64,000 nt of DNA from Sambucus nigra (GCA_949130495.1 OX422221.1:150827741-150891740), one strand, 5' to 3'; counted from the stretch's first letter, positions 1 through 12,173 are shown. Program-made: numbers and translations. Notes: a model not told the origin generated them from the letters alone.

Positions 1-2010
1 CTCAGTTGGATCTACTTGTATTGTGGGAAATTATACAGGGGAGGAACGGGAGGAGTGTATCATTGAAACTCCTGTTGAACCCATTCAAGTTTTGCTTGAC
101 ATTGCGCCTGTATATCCTCACTTAGATTTATAGATATTGGATGGGGAATAGAGGCAATTGGAAAGGAATCAATGGGGACTTGGAATTTGGACTTAGATTT
201 TGAGGAAGTCTGATATTTTGAAGCCCTATATTATTTGGAAGGGGGTTTAAAAGATCGCTCGCCAAAAGCACTCGCGCCAATGGTACCCTCTTTATAGGAT
301 CCTTAGGAAGGGGCAGTTGTTTTCTCCGCTGGAGCTTTTTTAGCCCTAAGGCCAGCTGTAATGACTAGAGGGTAGTGAGGAGGTAACTCAGTGGTAGGAT
401 CTTTAGGGATTTGACTTAGCGGAAACTCAACTATCAAAACTGAATTACCATTGAGAACCAGTTCAAGAGGTGAAAAGTTAAGAACAGGGGGTAAATATGT
501 GGGCGTTCAATAAACTCACCAATCTTTTCCAGCTGCATTGACCAGTATTTTGAGGAAAAGAGGGATGTGACATCACGCTTCCTTATTATCTTGGGGATGG
601 TGATTCATCCAATAATCGCTGAACAAATAGAGAAGGCAACCGATGTGGTGTAGAAAGAGCAGGCCTTAGAGAAAGTAGCCTTATCGTGGGATTCCTGAAA
701 ATAGGGGTGAGGAGCCCCTTGATCGAAACCAAATTGCCAAGAATAATAATTGGGGTTATAGTGCTCTGAAGTGCATCCCACCTTGGTATAAGAAGGAAGA
801 TAACTCGGTGTCAAGAGGAGCACAATTACAAATGAAGAATATTTGTCGATGAGCTCAGTAGATGTAGCTTGAACCATCCTAGCTTCATGGGTGAAGAAAG
901 ACCAAGTCTGGGAAAATGAATCCTCATGATATGACCTCAACACGAAGCAATTGGGTTTATCGAAGATGGAAATAAGGTCCTTGCGACTTTATTTTTTGTG
1001 GAAGCAAAATGAGAGATGGGGCTTGATCACTTCAGAAACTAGATAAGGTCTTTCGTTGGATACTATTTTGGGAAAATGCTCATAAAGAAAACTGGTCAGG
1101 ATTATGGTGTTATCAAAATTGGCCAAGTTATAGCGGCGAAGCGAGTGCTCCATGTCTAAATGGGTCAAATCCAACAAGGTATAGAGGTACCATAAAACCA
1201 TTACTTCTAGAGGGATCTTAAACCCCCCAGCTAAATGAATGGAGATGTTGATGAGATCCCGACAGGGCTGGTCATTGGGCTTGCCAGGTAGTACAAAGAA
1301 ATAAAGGATAACAAGAGTGTAAGATGGTAACTCTAAGGGTGTAACTCTTCCTTTGCCAAAGACCCTGTGTACCTTAGACAGATCTGATCCAACATTGTGC
1401 GAGCATCATCTTCTTTGGTGTCTAAGGCCTCAACAAAATAAGATGAGGTAACTATGGGTTCAAGCCTAAGCAACTCACATATATCCTCCAATGTGACAGT
1501 GAATTCCCTCTATGCAGCTAGGTAAGTATGGGTTGTAATGTTACATCATGATATCAATACCTAAATGGAGGTGTTGTGCTAAGATAAAGTAAAGTCACCG
1601 AACCAGGTTTCCAGATGAAGCCTAACCTTGGTAAGAGAATCAACGTAAGTGGACTGCACATAACTGTTCCATAAAGTAAAGTGGGCGGAGGAACCTCATG
1701 GCCCTTTGAAGTTAATATGGGAGCAAGGGAAGTCACCTCGATCAAGACGGAAGCGTATTGTTCTTTCTAGGGGAAAGAAACCCCAGGCATTAACTGAGTC
1801 ATTTTCATCACCAAGTGTTAATGTCTCACATTTGGCATTTCAAATGATCGTCTTGTAAGCAACACAATAGGCGTCATCCTCACCCAAAATAGGAGAAGGG
1901 AGGTAGAAGTGAAGTTTCTCTTAGCGTACTGCCATCAGAACGGTGGTGTTTAGGGTAGTAGCAGTAGCAGTGGTGGCAGGATCAATTGGGGTAGTATAAG
2001 AGGAAGCCAT
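1..2010 (-). pseudogene. Degraded antisense plant-mobile-domain (PMD) gene of a gypsy-like element (G3)
   Basis: Read on the minus strand, an ATG at 2010 opens a protein beginning MASSYTTPIDPATT. The reading then runs leftward through several stops and frame changes to the window edge. Around 1466-1512 it contains EFTVTLEDICELL, which matches the 'E-TVTLEDV--L' signature of the plant mobile (aminotransferase-like) domain. Further on, LANFDNTIILTSFLYEHF (about 1080-1140) and YNPNYYSWQFGFDQ (about 720-765) also fit the PMD layout. PMD genes are known both as plant nuclear genes and as passengers inside Ty3/gypsy elements. The tandem repeats and LTR-like sequence just downstream on the plus strand suggest the passenger form, antisense to its element. 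Stops near 1923 and 1836 and later frameshifts make it non-functional. The left end is cut by the window. Confidence 0.65.
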
Positions 2011-2500
2011 CGATGTTTTTTTAAGGGCACTAGAAAGGAAAATCATGGTACAGAGAAGGATGAGGTTGAGAAGCGATAGAGTGGTGTCTATAAATGTTAG
2101 TAAAGAAAAGATAGAGAATAAATAAAAGGGGGCAAAAAATGCTTTTGTTTCTTTCTATATCTACGATAGTAAATAAAAGTGTGAAAAAAAGTGTTGAAGG
2201 TATTGAAAGTTTGGAATCCAAACATACCCTTGATTTTTTCCATTAAAGCACGTCCGTAGATGCCCATAATGATTACAAATGGACACATGGAATTTTGAGG
2301 ATGCCCTAACAGTTGAAAATACAATCTCATATCATTAATGTGGTGACACTTAGGAGAAAGAGTGTTGCTATCAAAATAAGTAATGATTTTAATGTCATGA
2401 TTTTTTTAAATATATTTGAAACCAAAAAGCCCAATTAAAGAAAGTCCTCACGCTGCAAGACAGGATGATGGTACAACTTGTTGAAGATGCATCGATGAGA
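2011..2500. other. AT-rich spacer without recognisable gene
   Basis: This stretch lies upstream of the antisense PMD remnant and before the 175-bp tandem repeats. It has short open frames on the minus strand with no recognisable domain. It could hold the promoter of the antisense gene, but no convincing motif is visible. Confidence 0.4.
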
Positions 2501-3036
2501 ATTTTTAACCTCTCAAGATAAGGACGTTGCTCATAACACAGTTCAAAAAATTCACAATGTCCCCTCGCCATATGTCTAAACGGATATAACTGTGACTCAG
2601 GTATATCGGGGATAATTTTTTCTTTTTTGAATAAGTTAAAACGGGGATGACCATAATGTAGACGTATCGGGGATAATTTTTAACCTTCTGCGATAAGGAG
2701 GTTGATTGTAGCATAGTTAAAAAAATTCATGATGTCCCCTTGCCATAAGTCTAATGGGAGATAACTTTGACTTAGGTACATTGGGGATAATTTTTTCTTT
2801 TTTGAATGAGTTGAGACGGGGATGACCACAACTCAGAGGTATTAGGGAGAATTTTTAACCTTCCAAGATAAGGAGGTTGTTCGCATCACAGTTCTAAAAA
2901 ATTCACGATGTCCCCTCGCCATAAGTCTAAATGGAGATAACTTTGACTTAGGAACATTGGGGATATTTTTTTTCTTTTTTGAACATGTTAAAATGTAGGT
3001 GGCCACAACTCAAGTACATCGGGGAGAATTTTACAA
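2501..3036. repeat. Tandem repeat, unit about 175 bp, three copies
   Basis: The landmark 'aacc-ttc/ctc-gataagga' recurs at about 2507, 2682 and 2857, exactly 175 bp apart. Each unit also carries 'gatgtccc-tcgccata-gtctaa', 'ataact-tgactcaggta' and 'ggggataattttttcttttttgaa'. The third unit runs out near 3030. The copies differ at many positions, so the array is old. Its place between an antisense PMD gene and a purine tract plus candidate 3' LTR fits the 3'-UTR tandem repeats known in Tat/Ogre elements. Confidence 0.85.
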
Positions 3037-3213
3037 GTTGAAACGCCATAAATTTTTCGATTAGAGAAGATGGAGAGAATTCTTGTTACCAGGGGCAGTC
3101 CTAACAAAAAGGGCAAGGAGTCAGATGTGATGGAAAGAAGTATCCTGGGATAATAGATGATCCACCAGATTGAGAAGTTTTCATGCAGACATTTCTTTCG
3201 CTCATAACAAATT

Positions 3214-3243
3214 AATACACGAAGGGGAAAATATAGGGGGGCT
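3214..3243 (+). other. Candidate polypurine tract of element G3
   Basis: A purine-rich run (aaggggaaaatata followed by gggggg) sits immediately before a possible LTR start, TGAAGG at 3244. This is where second-strand synthesis would be primed in a plus-oriented LTR element. Support is positional only. Confidence 0.35.
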
Positions 3244-4531
3244 TGAAGGTAATCTCTGAATTAGAGAGCTTCCCCAATTAACAAAAGAGACTCAAGAGAC
3301 TCAAGAGAATGAAGAAACATGAAAATAGTGAGGAAGCTCAGGAAGGTAACTCATCAAGGCAACTCAGCAATGCAGCTCAACGAGGAAGCTTTGTGATGTA
3401 GCTTAGAAAGGAAACTTATCGAGAGAGCTCTTTTTATCTTTCATTCTTACTTAGTCAAATTGTACCTTTTATTACAATGATTGTAATGCGGTAATGATTA
3501 TAATATTGAGTAGCCTGGAAGGGTTTGGGAAAGATCACATGCTCTATCAAATGACCTCACCATGGAAAATTATGAGGGACATGATTTGGAGGATTGAGAC
3601 GTGAGGCAGCGTTAAGGTTTTCTTGACCATCTTAGATACACCTGGTAAAACATCGCGAGAACCTTTTTCATGGAAACTTGTACAGAATAACCTTGAGTTC
3701 CATCATATATTGAGCTTCGAGCCAAATAGACCTCCACCAAATATCACATCTACGTTAGATTATGTCATTATCCATATAAACACTGTCCACTCCAAGCATG
3801 AGTAAACCACTGTGGTATTAAGGGCTATCAGACAGTTTGATGAGCCACCTCTATTATGAAAGTCCTCAGAGGCATAGTGTATAGGAAAAAGGCATGTCCT
3901 TGCATTTAATTATTATAACGTAGGGTGTTATAACCCATCAGGCATTTAATTTTTGTAAGATAAAGTGTGAGGGGTAGGTCTTTTACACTGTGGAGGATTG
4001 AGACATGTTGGGAAAGGTGTGGGGATATGTAGGACTCAACTAATTCTAAGAAGGGGTAGTTATTTCTATAGAGTTTATTACTCGAGAGAGAATATATTGA
4101 AGAGAAGTCATTACAAACCGCAGAGTTGAATCATCCACCATTGTTATTTATTGTGAAGCTTTTAATAGCTAATTAGAGGGACATCAGGTGTTGTTGGTGT
4201 GTTGGCTTCTTGCCAAGGTGTATCTATGGTGCTTACTTCTCTCTCCCTTTGAACAAGTTGCTTATGAGTTTCCTTTATTATCATTTGAGTTATACATGAG
4301 TGATTTGTGTGTTTAATCTGAGTGTTTATTATATACAGTCTTCTGTGTTAATTTTTCTTTATTAAGAGTACTTGGGTTATCGTTTATTACCATACCTATA
4401 GGGGTTATGCCTCTACTGGTATTACTATACTCCCAGGCTACAAGGTGACTACACTGTTACAGATGAAATACTCATAACTTCTTGATCAGACTATTATAGA
4501 ACTATATAATTAGAATACACCGTTACCAACA
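3244..4531 (+). repeat. Candidate 3' LTR of element G3
   Basis: The stretch begins TGAAGG just after a purine tract and ends ACCAACA, giving the usual TG...CA ends and about 1.29 kb length. It lacks coding capacity. A short direct repeat, 'ggattgagac', occurs near 3591 and 3983. No second copy is present in the window, so the LTR call rests only on ends and position. Confidence 0.35.
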
Positions 4532-4867
4532 CATCTTTGGTGCTTCAACCAACGCCTGCAAAGAGCTATATGGTCATTTTAACTTCCAACAGTAATTCAC
4601 AGACTGGAAGTTCCTATACTTCCAATGAATGCATATGTCCATTTTAAACAAATCATTGAATTCTTAATAGAATAATTTGTCCTTATCATAAGTGGAAAAA
4701 TTATGTTTGGTTCAGACTAGAAGAAAAATTTCTCTATTGATGAATATCCATTAAAATTATTCATGTTAGCATTTATCATTAATGGTGAGCTAAATTTATA
4801 ATATTTAAATTATTCCTGAATGTATCGGAACAAATAAAAAATATTCCAATATAAATAAAAAAATTAT
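4532..4867. other. AT-rich spacer between two elements
   Basis: The sequence is low-complexity and AT-rich, with no open frame or repeat recognised. It ends in 'ataaataaaaaaattat' directly before the G1 5' LTR. 'ctttggtgct' near 4535 is faintly reminiscent of a primer-binding site, but too weak to call. Confidence 0.4.
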
Positions 4868-5298
4868 TGTGGGTTAAATTATTTATCCACATGGAACAAT
4901 GAGATAGGAACACTTGTCCTCATAAACATCCACCTCAAGGCTTCACATATACTCTGATGTCCCCAGTGATACTTGGTCGGCCAACCAACCGACCATGACC
5001 AGGAAGGTGAACCATCAAGTAGGGAAAGATCACTCACATGGGGTCTACCAACAACCATTCCACATGTACATTTGAATATCAATAGTGTAAATGCTTGAAT
5101 CTATTCTATCCCTTGGTTTCCCAACAACTATAAACATGCTATATCCATTAGCTCAAGGAACAAAATAGTTACACGAGAAAAATTTCACTAAGTTTTATGT
5201 AACCACCCCTCAACTGCAATATCATAACCATGGATGTAGGCTTTTTCCTTAGCTAAACCACGTTAGAAACTTTTATTTTTTTTCTTGCATTAGCTAAA

Positions 5299-5329
<31 letters not shown>

Positions 5330-5389
5330 CGTGCTTATAGAATTGGTATTATTAGGTTAAGATTTGATATACACCAATTTTAGACATCA
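4868..5389 (+). repeat. 5' LTR of G1
   Basis: This 522-bp LTR has TG...CA ends and matches 37603-39105 once the insert there is removed. A TATA-like box lies at 5129-5136 (TATAAACA), and a (TA)n(TG)n microsatellite at about 5303-5332. The two G1 LTRs differ by many substitutions and small indels, so the insertion is old. Confidence 0.8.
5303..5332. repeat. (TA)n(TG)n microsatellite inside G1 5' LTR
   Basis: A short run of TA followed by about nine TG repeats. The 3' LTR has the same compound microsatellite at the matching place, but longer. Confidence 0.9.
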
Positions 5390-5394
5390 ACAAA

Positions 5395-5413
5395 TTGGCA
5401 TCGTCTATGAGAA
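5395..5413 (+). promoter_or_regulatory. Degenerate primer-binding site of G1
   Basis: TTGGCATCGTCTATGAGAA follows the LTR end after a five-base gap. It resembles the 'TTGGCGCCGTCTGTGGGA' type of binding site common in plant Tat gypsy elements, with several C-to-T or G-to-A changes. The tRNA identity was not verified. Confidence 0.55.
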
Positions 5414-5477
5414 TGACTGTTTGTCATCGTTCTCTATCAGTTTATTCATTAGTTCACCTTTGAGTCCTTTCTAAAGG

Positions 5478-6387
5478 ATGACTGGCATTCTAGAAAGCAA
5501 CCTTATGGTTGTGGGTAATACTTTCATTCCATCTGCTCCACCCAGTGCAGTGGATCTCCAAGGAATCTTAATTAACCTTTCCAAAGGGCAAGAAGAAATG
5601 CAGGAAGAGGTAAGGCAATTAGCCCAATCATTGAAATCCATGTATACTACTGCTCCATCCCATAGAAGAGAAATGCGGCCTCCTCTTCCTAGAAGTGAAA
5701 GAAGTAGTTATTCCAGGTCCTCGCATGACAGGTCTTATTGACCAAGAGAAACTTCTTCAATTATATCCACTAATTACTATGATTGTGGTCTTTCATTTCT
5801 GAATGATTGAGTGCCTTGGAGAGTTTAAGCAATTCCTCGGGCTTTGATCGTCTTTCCTAGAGAAACTAGAGGACAATGCAAAGAATTAGTGAGTTCGTGT
5901 GAGCACCATGAAATATCAGTCAGGTCTAGGGCAAGTATTCGAGGAACCACGCGTGATGATAAGACTTCTAAGGAAGAGAGCTCAACACAAATATGGGGTA
6001 AAACTTCCAAAGTTGTATCAACCCAATCCGAGCCAGAAGATCACTATAGGAAGGGATCAATACAAAACTGGAAGATCATCTGGGGGAGATGGACAAGAGT
6101 AAAAATCCTTTGCAAAGAATTTTTGTAAAGGGATCTTCGTTCATTATAGCCATTGTGGATGTCCTTATACCTTCAAAATTCAATCTACCACTAGTCACTC
6201 TTAAGTATGATTGTAAGACTGATCATGTCCTCCATGTTGAATAGTACCAAGATACAACTGATAACTACTCTGTTCCTGATGAGATGCATTGTCGAGGTTT
6301 CTCAAGTACCATCAATGGATTAGCCCAGCTATGGTATAACAGTCTACCCCAAGGATAAATTTCCAATTTTCAGTAGCTCGCCGACTT
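5478..6387 (+). pseudogene. G1 gag, 5' portion (interrupted by Copia-A)
   Basis: An ATG at 5478 opens an 87-codon frame with a glutamate/glutamine-rich stretch (GQEEMQEEVRQLAQSL) and a basic, serine/arginine-rich end. After frame changes the reading continues around 6130-6380. There YQDTTDNYSVPDEMHCRGF and GLAQLWYNSLPQG match the retrotransposon gag core (conserved 'Cr-F---L-G-A--WY--LP'). A stop occurs at about 6355 in that stretch. The gag core is cut at 6388-6392, where Copia-A inserted, and resumes at 18124. Gag would have packaged the element's RNA in cytoplasmic particles. The stops, frameshifts and insertion make it inactive. Confidence 0.75.
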
Positions 6388-6392
6388 TTCAT
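6388..6392. repeat. Target-site duplication of Copia-A (left copy)
   Basis: TTCAT directly before the Copia-A 5' end. The same TTCAT occurs at 18119-18123 directly after its 3' end. Joining the flanks restores continuity of the gag similarity. Confidence 0.85.
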
Positions 6393-7330
6393 TATAAGGA
6401 CATTTTCGTTATAATTTAGTTTATCGTATACTGTTACAAGTTGCTACAAGTCGTCGAAGGATTGAGAAGATTACATCTACGAAAGACGAATTCGAATTTC
6501 AAGAAGTCTTCCACATTCAATCCCAACAAGGATGAATTTGGTAAAATGGGTTTAAGTTTCATTTACATTTCACATTAAAAGTGTTGAAATATTTTCTATA
6601 AAAGTTAAAATGATTTTTGGAATTTTAATAAATGATTTTTATTTTTCAAAAACATTTTATCATAAAAGTTTTGGATAAATATCTCCTGATCCCGTGAACA
6701 GTTTTAAGGTTTGAGGATTCCAAGTTATTTAAAACTTTAAAAGTCTTTTTTAAGGCGATCAGTGATTGTCGTTCGAACGACAGACGTCACATCTCGTTCA
6801 AACGAGATAGAGCATCGCTCGAACGACGTCGCATGTCGTTTGAACGAGAAGGTGTTTTGAGCCGACTCGTCACCGCCTTGAATTTTTATATTTAAAGGGA
6901 GTTAGGCTACAGATTTTTATGTGGAGAAAATTTGGTTTTTGATAGAATACGTTTTTCTATTCTCCAACCATTTTCGAGGGTTCAATCTTTTGTTTTTCAA
7001 TTCACAAAATCCTAAGTACTTTGTGTGAGTTTTTTTTTGTGGAACGCAAAGCATAGTTTTGATACTGTTCATACTTTGTGGGGAGATATCTACAACCGAG
7101 GCCTACGTTCTATTATGGAGTGAGTCTCGACAGAGTTTTGTGACTGCGTGTCATAAGGGAGTGCTATGGTGTTCCTAGGTTGAAGACTGGACTACGGTTC
7201 ATGTAGGTTCGCTGCGTGTGGACTTATTACTGATGACATCGACCAACGCCGATAGGTATTTGAATGTCAAACTGTATTTCAATGTAATTCGATGTAAGTT
7301 GCGATTTACAATTATAGTGAAATAAAAAGG
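6393..7330 (+). repeat. Copia-A 5' LTR, first piece
   Basis: It matches 16980-17917 of the 3' LTR. The expected TG start reads TA here (TATAAGGACA against TGTAAGGACA), a single change. It carries four near-palindromes of the TCGTTCGAACGA type at about 6768-6850, with a TATA-like TTTATATTTAAAGG just downstream at about 6886-6899. The last five bases, AAAGG, are the Copia-B target duplication. Confidence 0.88.
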
Positions 7331-8980
7331 TGTAAGGACACAAATTTCAAATTGAGTCCATATATAGTTTTGTCTCAATTCCGGACAAAAACATTTATAC
7401 ATAGGATTGTATTTAATTATAATATTCTCAAGCCTATGGAAAGTTTGTTGAAGACATAGTGGCAAAGTGTATAAAGCTTCATCATCATGCTGGTTTCGTG
7501 CCTCGTTTATACGTCATCAAACCATAGTTCCATGCTCCCAAGGTATGAATGCAATTATATATATATAGGAGCTTGGAACTGATTTATTGGGTGTTAAGTT
7601 TATTTAAAACTGCGGTTTTGTTTTCCGAAAGATTTTTAATTAAAACTTTAAATAAGTTTATAAAGTTTTCAGGGCCAAAATTGAATTTTCCTTCTTTCTG
7701 GTTTTTCGTTCGATAGAGTCGTTCAAACGAGTTTGTCGTTCGAACGAAAATGTCGTTCGAACGAACTTGCGAACGACTTCCCTATATGGCTACTGGAACT
7801 TCGTTCGAAATGTCGTTCGAATGAGATTGTCGTTCTAATGAGATTTCTAACGATCTTCTAATGAGTTCATACTGGAACTTCGTTAGAAGACTCGTTCGAA
7901 CGAGATTTGGCTCGAACGAAATGTCGTTCCAACGAGTTTCCAGTCGGAACAGTTTTCTGGCAGTTTTGAGCAGTTTTCACCTACTTCCCCACTTGATTCT
8001 TAACCAACTATTTTCAGACTTTAATATGTGCGGGAATCTATATTTTTTTATACCCTTCTAACTCTTAGAGAGTGTTTAGAGTGAAAAATCAAAAGGAGAA
8101 AAAGATCAAGTTTTGAGAGTTAATTTTCAAAGAGAAAATCATTTACCACTCTAGTTTCCACCCATAGTTCTATGTATCCATGTTCATATATATACATCTT
8201 GCTTGGAGTTTGGCACCGAGTTTATCTCTACACTGAATTGAAGAGAGTGGTTGGGTTTGCTTCTAAATCCCACAAAGAAGAAGTTGTTTTATGTTGATTT
8301 ACCCACTTGGAGAAAGGCTCCTAGTTTGGGTGACGATGACCATATAAAGTCCGATCGGTGGATTCCGAGACCGCGGTGGAGCTCTAAGGTTATTCGCTAG
8401 GAAGAGGTATCTACAAGAAGAAGCGTCGAGGCTTGAGAGGGATCGAGTCGTGTGTTGTAAGCCTTTCTGTCTTGTATTTGTAAATCCGTATCTAGTGGAT
8501 TTGTGGCTAGGGCCGTCCGAGGTTGTTTCCTGCGTTGGGTTTTGCCTCGTACATCGCGGCGTAGTGATTTACTGTTTCTATTTTATCTTTCGCACTCACC
8601 TATAACGCATGCTTAGGTTAAAAAGATAAAATTGGTTTAATCACTATTTATTTATTTTGGTGCTAAAATAAATATTGGGAAATTATTTATTTAATTAAAG
8701 TCTATTGACTAAAATTGGTTTTGGCCTAATTTGGAATCATTGAAAATTATGACTTAGGAAAAATTTGAGAACTTGGATTAATAAATCGGTTTAAGTGAAA
8801 TTAATACTTGTGTGTGTTTATTTAATTTTCACTTGTGTTTAATTTTAATTTGAAAGAAGAAATTAAAATTTACTATTTAAGTTGAACCATCACCTTTTAC
8901 GCTTCCGCATAGTTTACAAATAAGGAAATATAATTTTACAAAGGTTTTATACAATCCGGGGATTCACATCGATTACAACA
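7331..8980 (+). repeat. Copia-B 5' LTR
   Basis: A 1650-bp LTR with TG...CA ends. It contains a dense cluster of TCGTTCGAACGA-like palindromes at about 7707-7955, in the position of U3. A TATA-like TATATATA lies at about 8187-8194. It is followed after two bases by the tRNA-iMet primer-binding site. Confidence 0.93.
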
Positions 8981-8982
8981 CT

Positions 8983-8994
8983 TGGTATCAGAGC
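8983..8994 (+). promoter_or_regulatory. Primer-binding site of Copia-B
   Basis: TGGTATCAGAGC is the standard copia primer-binding site, complementary to the 3' end of plant initiator tRNA-Met. It starts two bases after the LTR end. Confidence 0.92.
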
Positions 8995-9036
8995 CAAAGC
9001 GAAAAATTATTTCGTTAAAGATCCTTTAAATAATTT

Positions 9037-10838
9037 TTGGCTAAAATTGAATTTTCCCCATTTTCTAAATTTCCTATTTTCGATGGTTCGAACAACGCGT
9101 ATTGGAAAGCGCGAATGAAATTGGCACTAAAATCTATCGACAAGAGAGTTTGGATGTCTGTTGTTAACGGGCGGTCCCCACCAACTCACTTAGATGAAAA
9201 GGAACGTGCTCCCAAACCGGCCGATAGATGGACTAAAAATGAGTTTAAACTTTCTAATTTTAATTCCCGTGGTTTGAATGCCTTGTTTAGTGCTGTCACA
9301 CCAGATGAATTCCGACGTATTATGACGTGTGAAACCGCTAAAGAAGTTGGGATATTTTACAACTAACTCATGAAGGAACTAGTGTCGTTAAATCTTCGAA
9401 ACTCCAAAACCTCACCACTCAATTTCAAACTATCAAAATGAACGATAATGAAACTTTTGATGAATTTTATGCTAGACTTTCCTATATTGTCAATTCATCA
9501 TTTAATTTGGGAGAGAAAATACCTGACAACCGAGTTGTAAAGAAAATTTTAAGGTCTCTACCCGATAGATTTATTCCAAAAGTGACCGTTTTAAATTCTT
9601 TACCAATTTTAGCCTCTATGAAATTAGAAGAGCTTGTAGGTGATTTACAAACCTATGAACTAGATATGTTTCCCTCTAAAACTGAAAAGAAAATCGAAAA
9701 GAGCGTTGCTCTAAAAGCCCGAAAAGAGGTAAAACAAGTAGTAGAGAGCGAGAGTGATAGTGACTCAGAAGACATGGCTTTGTTTTCTCGTAAATTTAGA
9801 AAATTTCTTAAATTTAGAAAAGATAAATTTAAAAATGATTTTAAGAAATTTGAAACTTCTAAGCATGACAAAGCCGAGAAGATCCCTAAAGCCGAGAAGA
9901 TCCCTAAACCTATTAATGAAAATTTAAATAAGGATGAGTCTAATAGGTGTTTTGGTTGTGAGGGTTATGGCCATAGGGCTTCTGAGTGCCTCACTAAACT
10001 AAGGAAAGAGGGTAAACGACCCATTGCATATAATGCAACCCTTAGTGATAGTGATAAGGAAGAGGGACCCGATTCCCCCACTAAGCCTAATTTTGTGGCT
10101 TTTATGGCTAGTCATGTGAGTGATAGTGAGAACTCATCGATTGATGAAACTTTAACACATGACACTTCCATGGTCATAGTTTATGATTCTCTTATTTTTT
10201 ATGATAGTGAGAGTGGAGAAGAAAGAGAGAGTGAAAATGAAGAAGAGGTTAATGTGAGTGAACTTCAAAATGCTTTTCAAGAACTTTATAAAGAATCTAT
10301 TAAATTCAAAAATGCTAATTTAAAGTTAGAAGCTAGTTTGAAAGAACGTGTCAAGGTAGTTGATAATAGTATGTTGGTTGAAGACCTTAGGACACGAGAG
10401 AAAGATCTTCTAGAGAAGCTCGAATATATAGAAAGCGAGAGAGATAGCCTTAGGGGTTTAATGGAATCCTTGAAAAAGGAGCTTCTTGCTTTTGAAGAGG
10501 AAAATGTTTTATTAGAGTCTAACATTTTAATATTGCAAAATAAATTAAAAGATTCTAGTAATGTCAAATTTGATTTGGAGTGTCGTTCGGAAAAATTAGA
10601 TAAAATATTAGGAACGGTCCAAATTAAAAATGACACTTGCGGTTTAGGCTTCAATACTTGTAATGAATCTACTCATAAAGCCAAGACCAACATTTTAGGA
10701 GAATCTACTAGGAATGCATTTAGAGATCACTCCTTAGGTAAATTTTTTCTACATGTTTTTACATGTACACATTGTGGTAAAAAAGGTCATCTTAAGAAAT
10801 TTTGTTTTGATTTGAAACGAATTACTAGAAAATCCTAA
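9037..10838 (+). pseudogene. Copia-B gag (UBN2-type) with two zinc knuckles, frameshifted
   Basis: The protein starts with PIFDGSNNAYWKARMKLAL (about residues 13-31), typical of copia-type gag (DUF4219/UBN2 families). The gag core continues with FDEFYARLSYIVNSSF and ILRSLPDRFIPKVT. A one-base deletion near 9347-9350 puts the first part (to 9366) out of frame with the rest, which is open from 9438 to 10838. The expected first ATG reads TTG at 9037. A lysine-rich stretch follows, then a CX2CX4HX4C zinc knuckle at 9948-9989. Next comes a long acidic, coiled-coil-like region (about 10240-10600), then a second CX2CX4HX4C knuckle at 10764-10805 close to the C-terminus. Gag binds and packages the element RNA. 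No protease, integrase or RT follows, so it is gag-only by structure and not only by decay. The copy is inactive because of the frameshift and lost start. Confidence 0.88.
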
Positions 10839-12173
10839 AGTAATGCAACCAATGTATTTAAAATTACCACACCCTAAGATAGTCACTCTTCATTAATTGG
10901 GGTTAGGAAATCTGACTTAGTTGCCTTGCAAAATAGGGTTTTTGATTCTCATTTACTATCACATGCTTCCTTCCTTGCTAAATCTAAAGGATAAATGTGT
11001 TAGTTGTTTGCATACTTTAGCTTTTGTACTTCATGCTATATTCACATGCTAAATGTATGCTTGTTTAATCATTTTATAGTCCTTACTTTATATCATATCA
11101 CATGCTAGAATAATGATTTTTGTTTATCATTTGAAGTTTTTATCTCTTGATAATTTAAGCTTAAAGAAAAATTCAAATGATTTTGGTTTGTCTTTTGAGT
11201 ATATATTTTTATTTTTGGTTATAAATGTCAAAAACTCAAAATGATTTTATTTTGTGTGTATTTTGGTTTGACACACTTTAAGTGGCATATACTTGTGTTT
11301 GAATCCCTCCTTTAACGCTCCCATGTGGCTAGAACTTTTGGTTTAGATTGTCAATCCTTAAAATGTTCTTTACCATATTTTTATGGAGTAGTTGGATTTT
11401 GTGTTGGTTAAATGGATTCTATTTTTATATGCCTCTATTCACACATGCACGAGCTCTTTTGAAATTTTAACTTCATACATATATTTGAACTATGTGAGGT
11501 GTTCTCCCTCCAATCTTGTCATCTATATATTTGTGACTTAGGAGGACTAGTGCATGTCAAAATCCGTTGCATGTAAGATTTGTGTGAAAAATGAAAACAT
11601 GATAAATATAAATGTGCACGGGGAAGGGCTCCTAAAGGACTAAGTGATCCTTTGCGATTGTAAGCCACCGTTTTGAATGGGCCTAAAAGAAATACGTGGT
11701 CCAAAGGCTTAAAAATAGAACATATGGCATTAAAATGAAAAACAAATTAACAAGGCCTATGTTTGATTGATATATTCATTCAAAATTTACATAAATGATT
11801 ATTGAGGGAGATTGGATGGTATATCAACGGTTTGCACAATGTCCATTCATCCTAGTTGCATATCTCATGTCATGACTCTATTGGTTTGTAGAATCATCAA
11901 TATGCTAGGCTTATATGCCTTGTGTATGTTTGTTCATTGAGTTCAATCTATATTGTCACATGAGGTTATATTTAAATGTGATGAATTTTGCAATCAAATG
12001 AGAACTCCGTGAACATTTTTTTAAGTGATTGGATGTAAATTTAATTGTTACTAGTTCACACCCCAACACTTCCGTTTCCATATGACACATTTTTGCCATA
12101 CGAGTGTGCAACCTTATTGTATTTTGTGTCATGTGTGTGTTTATCTCTATATATATATGTGCGTGTGCATTAT

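Noticed and set aside
3623..3805. 60-codon open frame in the candidate G3 LTR
   Set aside because: Short, no recognisable domain, and inside a likely LTR.
7707..7955. Heat-shock elements in the Copia-B LTR
   Set aside because: TTC and GAA are adjacent in TTCGAA, whereas heat-shock elements need a two-base gap between inverted units.
10286..10654. 122-codon minus-strand frame opposite the Copia-B gag
   Set aside because: Shadow of the gag coiled-coil region, with no domain of its own.
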